Assembly (NCBI GenBank): GCA_020632925.1
Contig: JACKER010000010.1
Coordinates: 248,001 to 312,000 of the forward strand
Direction: 5' to 3'
DNA from: Alphaproteobacteria bacterium
Lineage (GTDB): Bacteria; Myxococcota_A; UBA796; GCA-2862545
Length of the DNA: 64,000 nucleotides
Below, one piece after another: positions 9,601 through 17,640 of the stretch. The position numbers and the translations under genes are program-made. The first letter of the stretch is position 1. Each line of letters starts with the position of its first letter. A model generated the notes under the pieces. The model was not told the DNA's origin. It ran no database searches and saw nothing but the letters and a program-made list of their open reading frames with translations.

Positions 9601-9790
9601 AGACCGGGAAGCCGCGATCGAGAGCTGGCGGCGGCTGGTCGGGACACCCGGCGCCGGGATGGCGCTGGCGAGGCTGGGGCTGCCTCCGCCCTATACGCTT
9701 CCCGATCCGCCCGTCGCGGTCGGGGGTGCGATGCCCGACGATCCCGGTGCGCTGGTGGACCTGGCCGTTCGCCGCTTCAGTGGATCCTGA
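6602..9790 (+). CDS. Ser/Thr kinase fused to AAA/NACHT-like ATPase and TPR region (PknK-like)
   Basis: About 1062 residues from the GTG at 6602, which directly precedes VRIGRYTVTRELGRGG; the frame is open further upstream but without kinase similarity. The kinase domain (about 1-265) has GRGGAGTV, a catalytic loop HADLKPAN in which the usual Arg before Asp is Ala, and DLG in place of DFG. An ATPase follows, with a Walker A-like GDGGLGTTRL (about 320) in which the lysine is replaced by Thr, and a clear Walker B VLLVIDEVDQ (about 410). The rest is helical TPR-like repeats. This is the kinase-STAND-TPR layout also seen at 49079-52264, whose motifs are intact. Divergent from msrA across 82 bases. 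Its last 14 bases overlap amrS tail to tail. Confidence 0.85.
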   Translation: MRIGRYTVTRELGRGGAGTVYAATADDGASVALKVLTGDDAAGFEREVRLHAGLDHPGVVRVLDHGTEADGTSWVAMERIDGGSLADRLAARRLAFAGTFDLDDPGASGGDEAELLGLVMDLCPALAWLHGEGLVHADLKPANILLRGSGEPVIADLGLSRAVATRSRVEDRIRGSLGYVSPEQARGEPLDARADLFSLGAILFEVLTGGPPTDPANPREALRRLTQPAEPPSSRVQGVDPRLDQLVLSLLDRDRTRRPPGATWVAHVLGQVLGRPVQPHRRVRAALFVAPLVGRDEELQRALAATRAALRQGGLVVLRGDGGLGTTRLASEVTTALRADGAAVAGARGRPGGPPLATVRTLSERVAEVTRVDDPVRAWREAPSPTADLAGLGHQLADQWRRASAKRPVLLVIDEVDQCGSESIEVLGHALGELTVEPTRVALLATAHEGAAPHVEALLGTGTTVVLGPMSAPDLLRVAAGALGVERLPLALEHVLPERTGGSPLLACEWVTTAVAEGAIRPGDGGWAPATDPGTPGTLDGLIDARLDHLLDAQIEVIAAAGWLDDHLTEDRLARIDEVGGVRAGLAYRLLERDVDGLSLVHPAVASRAAARLSVERASAIRRSLAARFGDEVSATSVARWLDAAGDVEGAARAWGRVAEETSRHHPTVTLQALVRVAELRGDARSWWEVGQQAMHLGVDELVIRAAPRLEGIDEWRAEAALLRCAMHRAAGRLEEAAQDARLVRQLTTDPSLLRMARHLHISALNRADVPPAALRAAFGEAQGDPVIRSILAWCEERWEDAAAAFADEERDALARGDTTAAVRASGNVGVALHRAGRPVEAQASTVTTLLLARRAGLRETEAHVWMTLALGYQGCGRSELALRSAGASLAVAIGMGRADLVRRALELFAETGMDDRAWKAAELVVRLGAARDPRLWVAARLGAPERVRELVAAPPTPANDTTHAAWTSSSLDELRSRLAETGPEPTARALDTWFHRTGRDREAAIESWRRLVGTPGAGMALARLGLPPPYTLPDPPVAVGGAMPDDPGALVDLAVRRFSGS

Positions 9791-10856
9791 CCGGCATCCT
9801 CCGGGCACCCCAGCGACCGGGCCCGTCGGGATCCCAGCGACCCGCGATGGCCGTCCCGCACCTCGCGCAGGCCCCCTCCGCGGTCAGCCGCCAGGCACCG
9901 ATGGTGTACCCGTCGCGCTCGATGACCCGCTCACCACACGACGGGCACCACGTCGACTGGCCCTCGGGGTCGTGAACGTTGCCGGTGTACACGTGGTGCA
10001 GTCCGTGCTTCTTGGCGATCTCCCTCGCCTTGCGCAGCGTCGTGTGCGGCGTGGCGGGGTTCGTCAGCTTGAAGTCCGGGTGGTAGGCCGTGAAGTGCAG
10101 CGGCACGTCGGGTCCGAGGTGATCGGCGACCCAGGTGGAGAGCCGCTCGATCTCGGCGTTCGAGTCGTTCTCGCCCGGGATCAGCAGCGTCGTGAGCTCC
10201 ACCCAGCAGTCCGTCGTCGTCACGACCTCCTCGATGGTCTCGAGCACGGGCTGCAGGTGGGCGAAGCACAGCCGGTGGTAGAAATCCTCGGTGAACGCCT
10301 TCAGATCGATGTTGGCGGCGTCCATGTGGGCATAGAACTCCTGGCGCGGCTCGGGCGAGATGTACCCGGCGGTCACGGCGACCGTGCGGATGCCCTCCGG
10401 GCGGCACGCCTTGGCGACATCGATGGCGTACTCCGCGAAGATCACCGGGTCGTTGTACGTGAAGGCGATGCTCCGGGAGCCGGTGCGCTTCGCGGCCGCG
10501 ACGAGATCCTCGGGCGTGGCGCTGTCCATCAGCGCGTCGTCCTGCTTCGCCTTGCTGATGTCCCAGTTCTGGCAGAAGCGACAGCCCAGGTTGCAGCCCG
10601 CCGTGCCGAACGACAGGATCGGCGTGCCGGGGAGGAAGTGGTTGAGCGGCTTCTTCTCGATGGGATCGACGCAGAACCCGCTGCTGCGGCCCCAGGTCTC
10701 GAGGCGCACGCCCTCCTCGGTGGCGCGGCGGACGTAGCAGAAGCCTCGCTGGCCGGGGTTCATGGTGCAGGCCCGCGGGCAGAGATCGCACCGGATCTTC
10801 CCGTCCTCGGTGCGACTCCACCAGCGGCCCGGGATGCCGGTGTGCGTGGCGCTCAT
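9777..10856 (-). CDS. amrS: AmmeMemoRadiSam system radical SAM enzyme
   Basis: 359 residues. The radical SAM cluster motif GTAGCNLGCRFCQNW gives the CX3CX2C spacing that binds the 4Fe-4S cluster and S-adenosylmethionine. An N-terminal cysteine pattern (CDLCPRACTMNPGQRGFCYVR) resembles that of pyruvate-formate-lyase-activase-type proteins of this family. A C-terminal zinc-ribbon-like segment has CPSCGE and CARCG. The family always travels with AMMECR1 and MEMO proteins, as here, but the reaction it performs is not established. The ATG start overlaps the stop of the preceding gene by 4 bases, so this is the last gene of a translationally coupled three-gene operon. Confidence 0.93.
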   Translation of the reverse strand: MSATHTGIPGRWWSRTEDGKIRCDLCPRACTMNPGQRGFCYVRRATEEGVRLETWGRSSGFCVDPIEKKPLNHFLPGTPILSFGTAGCNLGCRFCQNWDISKAKQDDALMDSATPEDLVAAAKRTGSRSIAFTYNDPVIFAEYAIDVAKACRPEGIRTVAVTAGYISPEPRQEFYAHMDAANIDLKAFTEDFYHRLCFAHLQPVLETIEEVVTTTDCWVELTTLLIPGENDSNAEIERLSTWVADHLGPDVPLHFTAYHPDFKLTNPATPHTTLRKAREIAKKHGLHHVYTGNVHDPEGQSTWCPSCGERVIERDGYTIGAWRLTAEGACARCGTAIAGRWDPDGPGRWGARRMPVRIH

Positions 10857-11359
10857 CGGTACACCTCCACCTCGAAGCGGTCCACGCGGATGGGCGCGTC
10901 CGGCGAGATGCCCGCCTTGCGCCTGGCGATCGAGAGTTGTTGCTCGACCGTGTCGATGCCGGGCAGATCGGGGAGCAGGACCGCCCGTCGACGCCCGTCG
11001 CTGATGACGACGCCGTAGCGGCGGGGGTCGAGGCTCTCCAGGTCCGTCACCGGTTCGTGCGGGCCGAGGACGCTCACCTCGATGTCCAGCGTCGCCAGCT
11101 CCTCGGGGCGTACCGGCGAGAACCGCGTGTCCTCCTGGGCCGCTGCGACCGCCATGGACACGATCTCGCGCGCCATGGAGGGCTCGTCGCTGTCGGTGTG
11201 TCCGACACAGCCACGCAGCGCACCGCCGGGCCCGTGGAGGCTGACGAACACCGGACGGCCGCGGTCCAGCTCGGGCGGCAGCGGGCCGACCGTGGGACGG
11301 TCGCCAGCGGTGACGGCGCGGATCGCCTGGCGGGCGAGCTCGACGTAGGGATGGCTCAC
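10853..11359 (-). CDS. amrA: AmmeMemoRadiSam system protein A (AMMECR1 domain)
   Basis: 168 residues starting with GTG at 11359. It contains the family signature GCVGH (in GALRGCVGHTDS) and the block DIEVSVLGPHEPV, both conserved in AMMECR1 proteins, the family named after a human X-linked gene. The biochemical role is unresolved. The start overlaps the upstream gene stop in a GTGA arrangement and its own stop overlaps the amrS start, showing tight coupling. A much longer open frame extends upstream to 14110 but is antisense to helicase and nuclease genes and is a composition artefact. Confidence 0.92.
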   Translation of the reverse strand: MSHPYVELARQAIRAVTAGDRPTVGPLPPELDRGRPVFVSLHGPGGALRGCVGHTDSDEPSMAREIVSMAVAAAQEDTRFSPVRPEELATLDIEVSVLGPHEPVTDLESLDPRRYGVVISDGRRRAVLLPDLPGIDTVEQQLSIARRKAGISPDAPIRVDRFEVEVYR

Positions 11360-12153
11360 GGTGCCTCCGAGAACAGGACGGCCTCGCAGTACCCGACCCC
11401 GAAGGGGCCTTCGTACGCCAGGACCTGGTGATGATCGGCGCGGAAGTCGGTGGCGGCGGCCGCCACCTGGACGGTGGTGACCACGTCCTCCGCCGCGATC
11501 TCGCGCAGCGCGGGATCGACCCGGCCCGCGCCGACGAGGTCGCCCGCCCGCAGACGCTCCACGAAGGCCGCGTCGAACGAGGCGGCGCGCGGGTGGTAGC
11601 CGGACGGGGCCCCGGGGATCAGCCGATGGCTCATGTCGCCCGAGGCGAGCACGGCCCATCGCTCGGTGCCCGCCGCCTTCGCCAGCAGCGCACCGAGGTG
11701 GTGGGCGCCCCCCTCCTCCCACGGCAGGCCGATGACGATCGTGGGCCCGTGCCAACCGGCCTCCTGCACGAACCACATGGGCACGATGGCGCCGTGGTCG
11801 AGGGGCTGCGGGCGCAGTCGCGCGAGGTGGACGCCGTGGCGGGGTGCGAGCTGGTGCAGCCGCTCCCGACCGTCGACCGCCGCGGGCAGGGACACGGCGG
11901 CGCCCGGCGCGCGGAAGGCGGACAGATCGCCGCCGACGCGCCCGCCCTCGACCACTCCCCAGGCGTCGTGCAGACGCGGGGTGTGGGGCGAGAGGACGAC
12001 GAGCACATCCGGCGACGCCGCGACCAGCCGTCGAGCGGCCGTCCGCATGGCGGCGGTGGTGGTGGCGCAGTCGGACCCGCGGTCGCCGCCCACGGCAGGG
12101 ACGACGATCGGGGCATGGCACATGAGCGTGGTGTGGATGATTCCCATGGCCAC
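11356..12153 (-). CDS. amrB: AmmeMemoRadiSam system protein B (MEMO family)
   Basis: 265 residues similar to the MEMO/extradiol-dioxygenase-like superfamily. Recognisable blocks are LVVLSPHTPRLHD near residue 55, the conserved GDMSH motif in VLASGDMSHRL, and FDAAFVERL. MEMO proteins share the fold of class III aromatic dioxygenases, with His ligands that can bind metal; the bacterial role is unknown. It is the first gene of the amrBAS operon, divergent from the XPB-like helicase gene across about 118 bases, which must contain both promoters. Confidence 0.88.
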   Translation of the reverse strand: MAMGIIHTTLMCHAPIVVPAVGGDRGSDCATTTAAMRTAARRLVAASPDVLVVLSPHTPRLHDAWGVVEGGRVGGDLSAFRAPGAAVSLPAAVDGRERLHQLAPRHGVHLARLRPQPLDHGAIVPMWFVQEAGWHGPTIVIGLPWEEGGAHHLGALLAKAAGTERWAVLASGDMSHRLIPGAPSGYHPRAASFDAAFVERLRAGDLVGAGRVDPALREIAAEDVVTTVQVAAAATDFRADHHQVLAYEGPFGVGYCEAVLFSEAP

Positions 12154-12271
12154 CCCCTAAGCACCGATCCGCGCTGTGGAAGGCCCCATCAACGACGTTC
12201 GAAGCGCACGATGGTCCTGGCCCCTCGGATTTCACTCCCCGCACCGGGGTGGGCGGGTTCCAGGGCCGCCC

Positions 12272-13591
12272 ATGCTGACCTGGGATCGTGGCACATGGGT
12301 GGTGGAGCCGGGGGACCCTTCGCTCGCGGAGGGGCTGCCCGGCGTGATGTGGGACCCGCGGACGCGGTGCCACCGGGCGCCCGCCTGGCGGTACGCGGAG
12401 CTGTCCGCGCTGCTCGGCTGCTCGGGGGTGGACACCCACGCCGATCGGCGGCCGGGGCCCGAGCTCCGGACGTACCAACAGCGCGCGCTCGACGCGTGGA
12501 ACGGGGCGGGCCGGCGCGGCGTCGTCGTGCTGCCCACGGGCGGCGGCAAGACACGCACGGCGGTGGCGGCGATCGCGCGCAGCGGCCTGTCCGCGCTGTG
12601 CGTCGTCCCCACGCGGGTGCTGGTGGAGCCGTGGCGGCGCGCGCTGCTCGACGGCGGGCTGCCGGACGTGGGCCAGCTCGCCGACGGCGTGAAGGACCTT
12701 CGGCGGGTGACGGTGGCGACCACGGCCGCGGCTCGCATCCACGGTCCGCGGCTCGGTGCCCGCTTCGCGCTGCTCGTCGTGGACGAGGCGCACCACCACG
12801 CCGGCCGCGACGAGACCCTCGAGCTGTATGCCGCACCGTACCGCCTCGGGCTCACCGCCACCCCGCCCGAGGAGCCGGAGCAGGTGGCGCGGCTGCGGCA
12901 GCTGGTGGGCGACGTCGTGGCGCGGGTGACCGTGGACGAGCTCGCCGGCACCTTCCTCGCGCCCTACGAGCTGGTCCGGCGAGGGGTGGACCTGCCGCCC
13001 GACGAGGCCGCCGCGTACGCCGCCGAGGTCGCCGCGTTCCGCTCGGCGTACCGGAGCTGGTGGGCGTCCGCGGTGGACCGGAGCTGGACCTCGTTCATGC
13101 GCGACGCCGTGCGCACGAAGACGGGCCGCGCGGCGCTGGCCGACTGGCGGCGCTCCAGGCAACGCGTCGCGTGGTTCGAGGCGAAGGACACCGTGCTCGC
13201 GGAGGTGCTGGCGGCACATTCGCGTGACCGGGTTTTGGTGTTCACGCGGGACAACGCGGTGGCCTACGCCATCGCCCGCCGCCACCTGCTCGCGCCGCTG
13301 ACCTGCGACATCGGCCGGGCGGAGCGCGACGCGGTGCTCACCCGGTTCGCGTCGGGGGAGCTCCGGGCGCTGGTGAGCGCGCGGGTGCTCAACGAGGGCG
13401 TCGACGTTCCCGCGGCCCAGGTGGCGGTCCTCACGGGTGGCAGCCAGGGGAGTCGGGAGTACATCCAGCGGATCGGGCGGGTGCTCCGTCCGCACGAGGG
13501 CAAGAAGGCGCTGGTGGTGGAGCTCGTGACGCGCGGGACGCACGAGGTCGACCAGGTGGAGCGCCATCGGAGGCAACTTGCTGCCGGCTGA
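12272..13591 (+). CDS. XPB/Ssl2-type superfamily 2 DNA helicase
   Basis: About 439 residues. SF2 motifs in order: LPTGGGKTRTAV (Walker A), VVPTRVLVEPW (Ia), VVDEAHHH (II, a DEAH variant), LGLTATPPEEP (III), VLVFTRDN (IV) and YIQRIGRVLRP (VI). The sequence GPELRTYQQRAL ahead of Walker A and the overall length fit archaeal and bacterial XPB, a 3'-5' helicase of nucleotide excision repair. The immediate partner is a Bax1 (DUF790) nuclease overlapping by 14 bases, the known partner of archaeal XPB. The ATG at 12272 was chosen because upstream residues lack similarity; the frame is open to 12176 and the ribosome-binding site is weak. Confidence 0.87.
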   Translation: MLTWDRGTWVVEPGDPSLAEGLPGVMWDPRTRCHRAPAWRYAELSALLGCSGVDTHADRRPGPELRTYQQRALDAWNGAGRRGVVVLPTGGGKTRTAVAAIARSGLSALCVVPTRVLVEPWRRALLDGGLPDVGQLADGVKDLRRVTVATTAAARIHGPRLGARFALLVVDEAHHHAGRDETLELYAAPYRLGLTATPPEEPEQVARLRQLVGDVVARVTVDELAGTFLAPYELVRRGVDLPPDEAAAYAAEVAAFRSAYRSWWASAVDRSWTSFMRDAVRTKTGRAALADWRRSRQRVAWFEAKDTVLAEVLAAHSRDRVLVFTRDNAVAYAIARRHLLAPLTCDIGRAERDAVLTRFASGELRALVSARVLNEGVDVPAAQVAVLTGGSQGSREYIQRIGRVLRPHEGKKALVVELVTRGTHEVDQVERHRRQLAAG

Positions 13592-15128
13592 CGTCCAGAG
13601 CTTCCGCCTGAGCGGTGGCGAGATCGTGCCCGACTGGCTCACGCCCGCGGACCACCCCTGGCTGCGGGACCTGCTCGACCTCGCGGAGGCCCGCGTGGGC
13701 GGCACGGCCCAGGAGCTCGACGAGGCCCTGGCGACGGCCGAGATCGACCGCGCGCCCACGCGCCGCCTGCGCATGGCGAAGCACGTGCTGCGCGGCCTCG
13801 TGGAGCGGCGACCGCCGGAGCGTCCGCTCGAGCCGAGGGCGGTGCGAGAGGTCCTGTTCGCCGCCGCCACGGATGTTCGCTCGGGCGGGGTCTGGTCGCG
13901 GGAGGAGGCGTTGCGCCGGGCCGCGCTCACGCTCGGAGCCACCGCCGACGACGTCGAGCGTTGCCTGCTGCTGGACCTGCCGGGCGAGCGGCGGGTGGCG
14001 CTGTCCGAGCCCCTCCCCTCCCCCGTCGACCTGGCCGCGCGCATCAACCTGGCGCTGGTGCAGGGTCTCCTGCGGCGGGCGCGGACGGTGCGGGTGGTCG
14101 CCCACGGCAACGCGCGCGACCTCGTGCGTCACGCGCGCCTGCAGGGCCTGCTGTGCGTCGCGCGGCGCACCGGCGCGTCCACCACCCTCGAGTTCTCCGG
14201 GCCGCTCGCGCTGTTCCGCCACACGACGCTCTATGGCCGTGCCCAGGCCTCGTTGCTGCCCCGCCTGCCGTGGTGCGACCGGTTCGAGCTCGCCGCCACC
14301 TGCGTGCTGGGCGGGGCGCAGGCCACGCTGCGGTTGGGACCCGCCGACCCCGCGTTCCCCTCGGCCCCGCCCCGTCGCTTCGACAGCGCGCTCGAGGAAG
14401 CCTTCGCCAAGGACCTCGCTCGTCGGCACCCGGACTGGGGGCTCGTGCGCGAGCCCGAGGCCGTGGAGGCCGACGGCGTGCTCCTGTTCCCCGACTTCGC
14501 CCTGTTCCGCCGCGAGCGCCCGCGAGAGCGCTGGATGGTCGAGATCGTGGGCTTCTGGACCCCGGAGTACCTCCGCACCAAGCTCGAGCACCTGGGGAGG
14601 GCCGCCGGCGAAGGCTGGATCGTGTGCGTCGACGAGCGGCTGAACTGCGGGACCGAGGGCCTGCCGGAGGGTGTGTCCGTCGTCCCGTTCCAGCGTCGGC
14701 TGAAGGCGGCGGCGGTGCTGGCGGCGGTCGAGGGCCGCGCGCCGCTCCCTGACACACCACCCGTGAGTCTTGGGCTCACGCACTTCTTCGTCGACTGGGC
14801 GGGCCGCAAGCCGCCGGGTGATCCCGTCCACGCCCGCCTCGCGTCCCTGCGCGCCGGCGACCCGGTGAAGCTCGTCCGCCGGGGGCCCTGGGTGATGGTG
14901 GAGGCGGAGGATGGCCCGGTGGCGGCGCTCTCGGCCAGGGGTCGCGACCACTGGGCGCCGAGGCTCGCCGCCGTCCGCGAGGCGCGCGTGGCCGAGGTCC
15001 GTGTCCGTCAGCGCGCGGAGAGCGGACCGGCCTTCCAGGGCCTGCTCCGCGTCGATGCGTGGCGGGTGCCGGTGGTGGACGTGGACCTCGCTCCCGACGC
15101 TCACAGCGTGGTGGTGAGCAGGCCGTAG
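13578..15128 (+). CDS. Bax1-like nuclease (DUF790)
   Basis: 516 residues from a TTG start preceded by GGAGG, overlapping the helicase stop by 14 bases. DUF790/Bax1 proteins bind XPB and act as structure-specific endonucleases in DNA repair. The C-terminal PD-(D/E)XK-like core is visible: FPDFALF provides the Asp, and WMVEIVGFWTPEYLRTKL provides the Glu and the following helix. The N-terminal region (about 1-110) is helical, as in the family. The pairing and overlap imply coupled synthesis of a helicase-nuclease complex. The 3' end overlaps the convergent secreted-protein gene by 28 bases. Confidence 0.85.
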   Translation: MLPADVQSFRLSGGEIVPDWLTPADHPWLRDLLDLAEARVGGTAQELDEALATAEIDRAPTRRLRMAKHVLRGLVERRPPERPLEPRAVREVLFAAATDVRSGGVWSREEALRRAALTLGATADDVERCLLLDLPGERRVALSEPLPSPVDLAARINLALVQGLLRRARTVRVVAHGNARDLVRHARLQGLLCVARRTGASTTLEFSGPLALFRHTTLYGRAQASLLPRLPWCDRFELAATCVLGGAQATLRLGPADPAFPSAPPRRFDSALEEAFAKDLARRHPDWGLVREPEAVEADGVLLFPDFALFRRERPRERWMVEIVGFWTPEYLRTKLEHLGRAAGEGWIVCVDERLNCGTEGLPEGVSVVPFQRRLKAAAVLAAVEGRAPLPDTPPVSLGLTHFFVDWAGRKPPGDPVHARLASLRAGDPVKLVRRGPWVMVEAEDGPVAALSARGRDHWAPRLAAVREARVAEVRVRQRAESGPAFQGLLRVDAWRVPVVDVDLAPDAHSVVVSRP

Positions 15129-16717
15129 CGGTACAGCGCCTGCGGCTCGAGCAGCGACGACATCCCCGTCCCCGCTCCCACGTCGACGCTGCTGGCGAAG
15201 ACCCCGCAGTCCACCTGCAGCCCGGCCCACAGATCGCCCGCCGGGTCCGGGGCCGCGAGCTGGAAGCCCGCCACCACGGCCTGGTTGGGGACCGCGGAGA
15301 CCTGGATGGTGGGGCCGAAGACGCGACCGCCGCTGGCGTCCTGCACGAAGGCCCTGGCGGTGCAGGCGGGGTCGTTGATGCTCGTCTTCTTGACCGTGAA
15401 GCTGACGCCCTCGACCGAGAGCTCGGCGAGCGGGGCGATGGGGTAGAACAGCAGGTCCGCGTGCTGGGAGATGGCCGAGGGCACGAAGCTGAGGTTCTGG
15501 GGCTCGGTCCACACCGCCGTCCCACACACCCCGCTGGCGTTGCAGGTGTTGGTGACGGCGTCCCCCGCGGGGTAGGCCCGGCCGGTGACGTCGGCGATGT
15601 CGACACCCTGGTTGTCGTCCGGCGCTCCGTAGCTGCCCAGGTCACAGCGGATCAGGTCCAGCGTGCTGCCGTTCGTGTACACGGCCGCGCCGTCGGTGCT
15701 CGCCGCGTTGCCGAGGAAGGCCGAGTCGCGACACGTGAGGTGGGAGCCCGCGAAGAGCGCCGCTCCGCCGCCGTTCGCGGCCGACCCGTCCGTCACGGTG
15801 CTGTTCCGCAGCTCGAGGTTCGACGCGTAGGTCGCCTTGATCCCACCACCCCAGGCCGATGCCGAGTTGCGCTGGAGGTCCGAGTCGACGATCAGGCCGT
15901 CGCAGTCGGACAGGTAGAGCCCGGCCCCCTCGTTGCCCGTGTTGTCGTGGATCCACAGCCGGTTGCCGATCATCGTGCCCCCGGAGGCGCAGAACCAGCC
16001 GATCGAGCCGCCACCGATGCCCAGATCCTGCACCCGTACCGTACCGCCCGAGCCCTGGGCGATCCCGTAGCCGCCGTCGGCCTCGATCCGAGCATCCCCG
16101 TGCCCCTGGAGGGTGACGGTCCCGGTCGTGTTGATGTTCAGGAAGTAGGCGCCGGGGCACAGATGGAGGTCTTCGTCCGCCACCAGCAGGCTCGTCACGC
16201 TCCCGGGGGCGCCCGCGTTGACGACGGCGTCGATCGACGTGATCGAGCCGCCGTCGTCGAGGTAGCCGCCCGGCTGGTCGTCGATGAGGCCGTCACAGTC
16301 GTCGTCCACGGTGTTGCACGCCTCCACCGCGCCCGGATGGACCGCGGGATCGGCGTCGTCGCAGTCCCCTCCCTGGACCGTGACCCCGTCGTCGTCCACG
16401 TCGGTCTCGATCACGATGGTCTGCGTCGTCGAGACCCCCGGCCCCGAAGCCGAGTTGCCGATCCAGCGCCACGACCAGTTGCCGGCGGGCAGCGTGTCCC
16501 ACAGGTCTTCGGTGGGCGACAGGACCGGCCCCGGGAGTGGGCCGAGCACCTGCTTGTTGGCCGGGTTGGCGGTCGGCCAGACCTGCAGACCGACCGTGGT
16601 GCAGGTGGTGGTGGCGGAGAACGTGGGCGCGCTGACGGCCACGGTGCCGCTCGCCGGGAGCGGGTTGCCGAAGGTGCAGGCTGCGAGAGCGGACCGGGCG
16701 AACAGGGCGACGAGCAT
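15101..16717 (-). CDS. Secreted protein with MopE-type acidic motif and parallel beta-helix
   Basis: 538 residues from the ATG at 16717, which has GGAGG four bases upstream; the longer frame to 16798 adds a non-signal segment. The N terminus (MLVALFARSALAAC) is a probable signal peptide. Near residue 115-155 there is an Asp-rich motif, DVDDDGVTVQGGDCDDADP followed by ACNTVDDDCDGLIDD, typical of the putative metal-binding (MopE-like) repeat of myxobacterial surface proteins. It is followed by right-handed beta-helix-like repeats rich in NSTVTDGSA, GGGIKATYASN and GAGLYLSDCD. It is probably exported to the surface. It is divergent from another acidic secreted protein (16889-17593), with 171 bases between them. 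Confidence 0.8.
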   Translation of the reverse strand: MLVALFARSALAACTFGNPLPASGTVAVSAPTFSATTTCTTVGLQVWPTANPANKQVLGPLPGPVLSPTEDLWDTLPAGNWSWRWIGNSASGPGVSTTQTIVIETDVDDDGVTVQGGDCDDADPAVHPGAVEACNTVDDDCDGLIDDQPGGYLDDGGSITSIDAVVNAGAPGSVTSLLVADEDLHLCPGAYFLNINTTGTVTLQGHGDARIEADGGYGIAQGSGGTVRVQDLGIGGGSIGWFCASGGTMIGNRLWIHDNTGNEGAGLYLSDCDGLIVDSDLQRNSASAWGGGIKATYASNLELRNSTVTDGSAANGGGAALFAGSHLTCRDSAFLGNAASTDGAAVYTNGSTLDLIRCDLGSYGAPDDNQGVDIADVTGRAYPAGDAVTNTCNASGVCGTAVWTEPQNLSFVPSAISQHADLLFYPIAPLAELSVEGVSFTVKKTSINDPACTARAFVQDASGGRVFGPTIQVSAVPNQAVVAGFQLAAPDPAGDLWAGLQVDCGVFASSVDVGAGTGMSSLLEPQALYRYGLLTTTL

Positions 16718-16888
16718 GGGGCCTCCAGGGGACACCTGGAAGCTAGCGGAGGCGCGGTCCTCCGGTTCTTTCAGCTGGTTTCGGTCCCGACGTGACAATG
16801 CAACGGCGGGTCACGTCCGGTGCCCGCGGACCTCGTCCCGGCGCATGTCCTCCACGGAACGACGATGTTCCGATCCCTGGAGGCCATG

Positions 16889-17593
16889 ATGACCCGGACC
16901 CCCCGCTTCGCCCTCGTCCTCGCCCTGTCGCTGCCCGCGGCCGACGCGTTCGCGGCCAACTGCCGGCGCCAACCGAGCCGCTGCGACCAGGACGGCGACA
17001 GCCTGAACGACGCGGTCGAGCAGTCGATGGGCACCGATCCCCTCGACCCCGACACCGACGGGGACGGCAGCTGGGACGCCGACGACCTGTGGCCGCTCGA
17101 CGGCAGCGAGTGGTCCGACCTGGACGGGGACGGGATCGGGGACAACGCCGATCCCGACGACGACGACAACGGCATCGACGACGCCGACCAGGTGATCGGT
17201 GGCCAGCCGCTGGTCGAGCTCGCTGCCCTGCCGGAGGTCTTCACCGTCACCCTCTGTCCGTGGGACATGACGGGCCCGATCGACGCCCTCACCAACCCGA
17301 ACTGCATCGACGCCGACATCGAGCTCACCTCGTCGTACACGGCCACCGAGCTGGCGTCCGGGGCGACGGGGGAGTGGGAGGAGAGCCTCGACCAGCTGTC
17401 GTGGTCGATGCGCCTGGCGTTCCCCGGTCTCGAGACGGCGAGCCAACGCATGAACGGCGTGCGCGTGCAGTCGGGCAGCGCGACGGCCTGCTACGAGGGC
17501 ATGGTCGAGACGCTGGGCGGGACGACGTACCTGAACACCCAGCAGACGGTGACCTGGTGGTTCGACACCGGTCGTTTCGCCGGGTGCCTGTAG
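16889..17593 (+). CDS. Secreted protein with thrombospondin type 3-like calcium-binding repeats
   Basis: 234 residues. Signal peptide MTRTPRFALVLALSLPAADAF, then Asp-rich calcium-loop repeats (DQDGDSLNDA, DPDTDGDGSWDADD, DLDGDGIGDNADPDDDDN) of the TSP3 type between about 30 and 95. The C-terminal domain (about 100-234) is not recognised. Two adjacent ATG codons (16886 and 16889) are possible; the second gives a better distance to the GGAGG at 16879. Probably a calcium-stabilised surface or extracellular protein. A hairpin overlaps its stop codon. Confidence 0.75.
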   Translation: MTRTPRFALVLALSLPAADAFAANCRRQPSRCDQDGDSLNDAVEQSMGTDPLDPDTDGDGSWDADDLWPLDGSEWSDLDGDGIGDNADPDDDDNGIDDADQVIGGQPLVELAALPEVFTVTLCPWDMTGPIDALTNPNCIDADIELTSSYTATELASGATGEWEESLDQLSWSMRLAFPGLETASQRMNGVRVQSGSATACYEGMVETLGGTTYLNTQQTVTWWFDTGRFAGCL

Positions 17594-17612
17594 GCGCGGT
17601 GCCAGCGCCTAC
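17590..17612 (+). terminator. Hairpin at the stop codon, terminator candidate without U-tract
   Basis: GTAGGCGC pairs with GCGCCTAC across a 7-base loop, a perfect 8-bp stem that includes the TAG stop of the upstream gene. No run of T follows, so it is only a candidate for a transcript-end or stabilising structure. Confidence 0.35.
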
Positions 17613-17640
17613 GCCGCGGAGGGGTCAGGCGACGGCTCCT

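Noticed and set aside
11360..14110. The amrA frame extended upstream to over 1000 residues
   Set aside because: The extra part is antisense to the XPB and Bax1 genes and out of frame with amrB; only 10853-11359 shows AMMECR1 motifs and a coupled GTG start.
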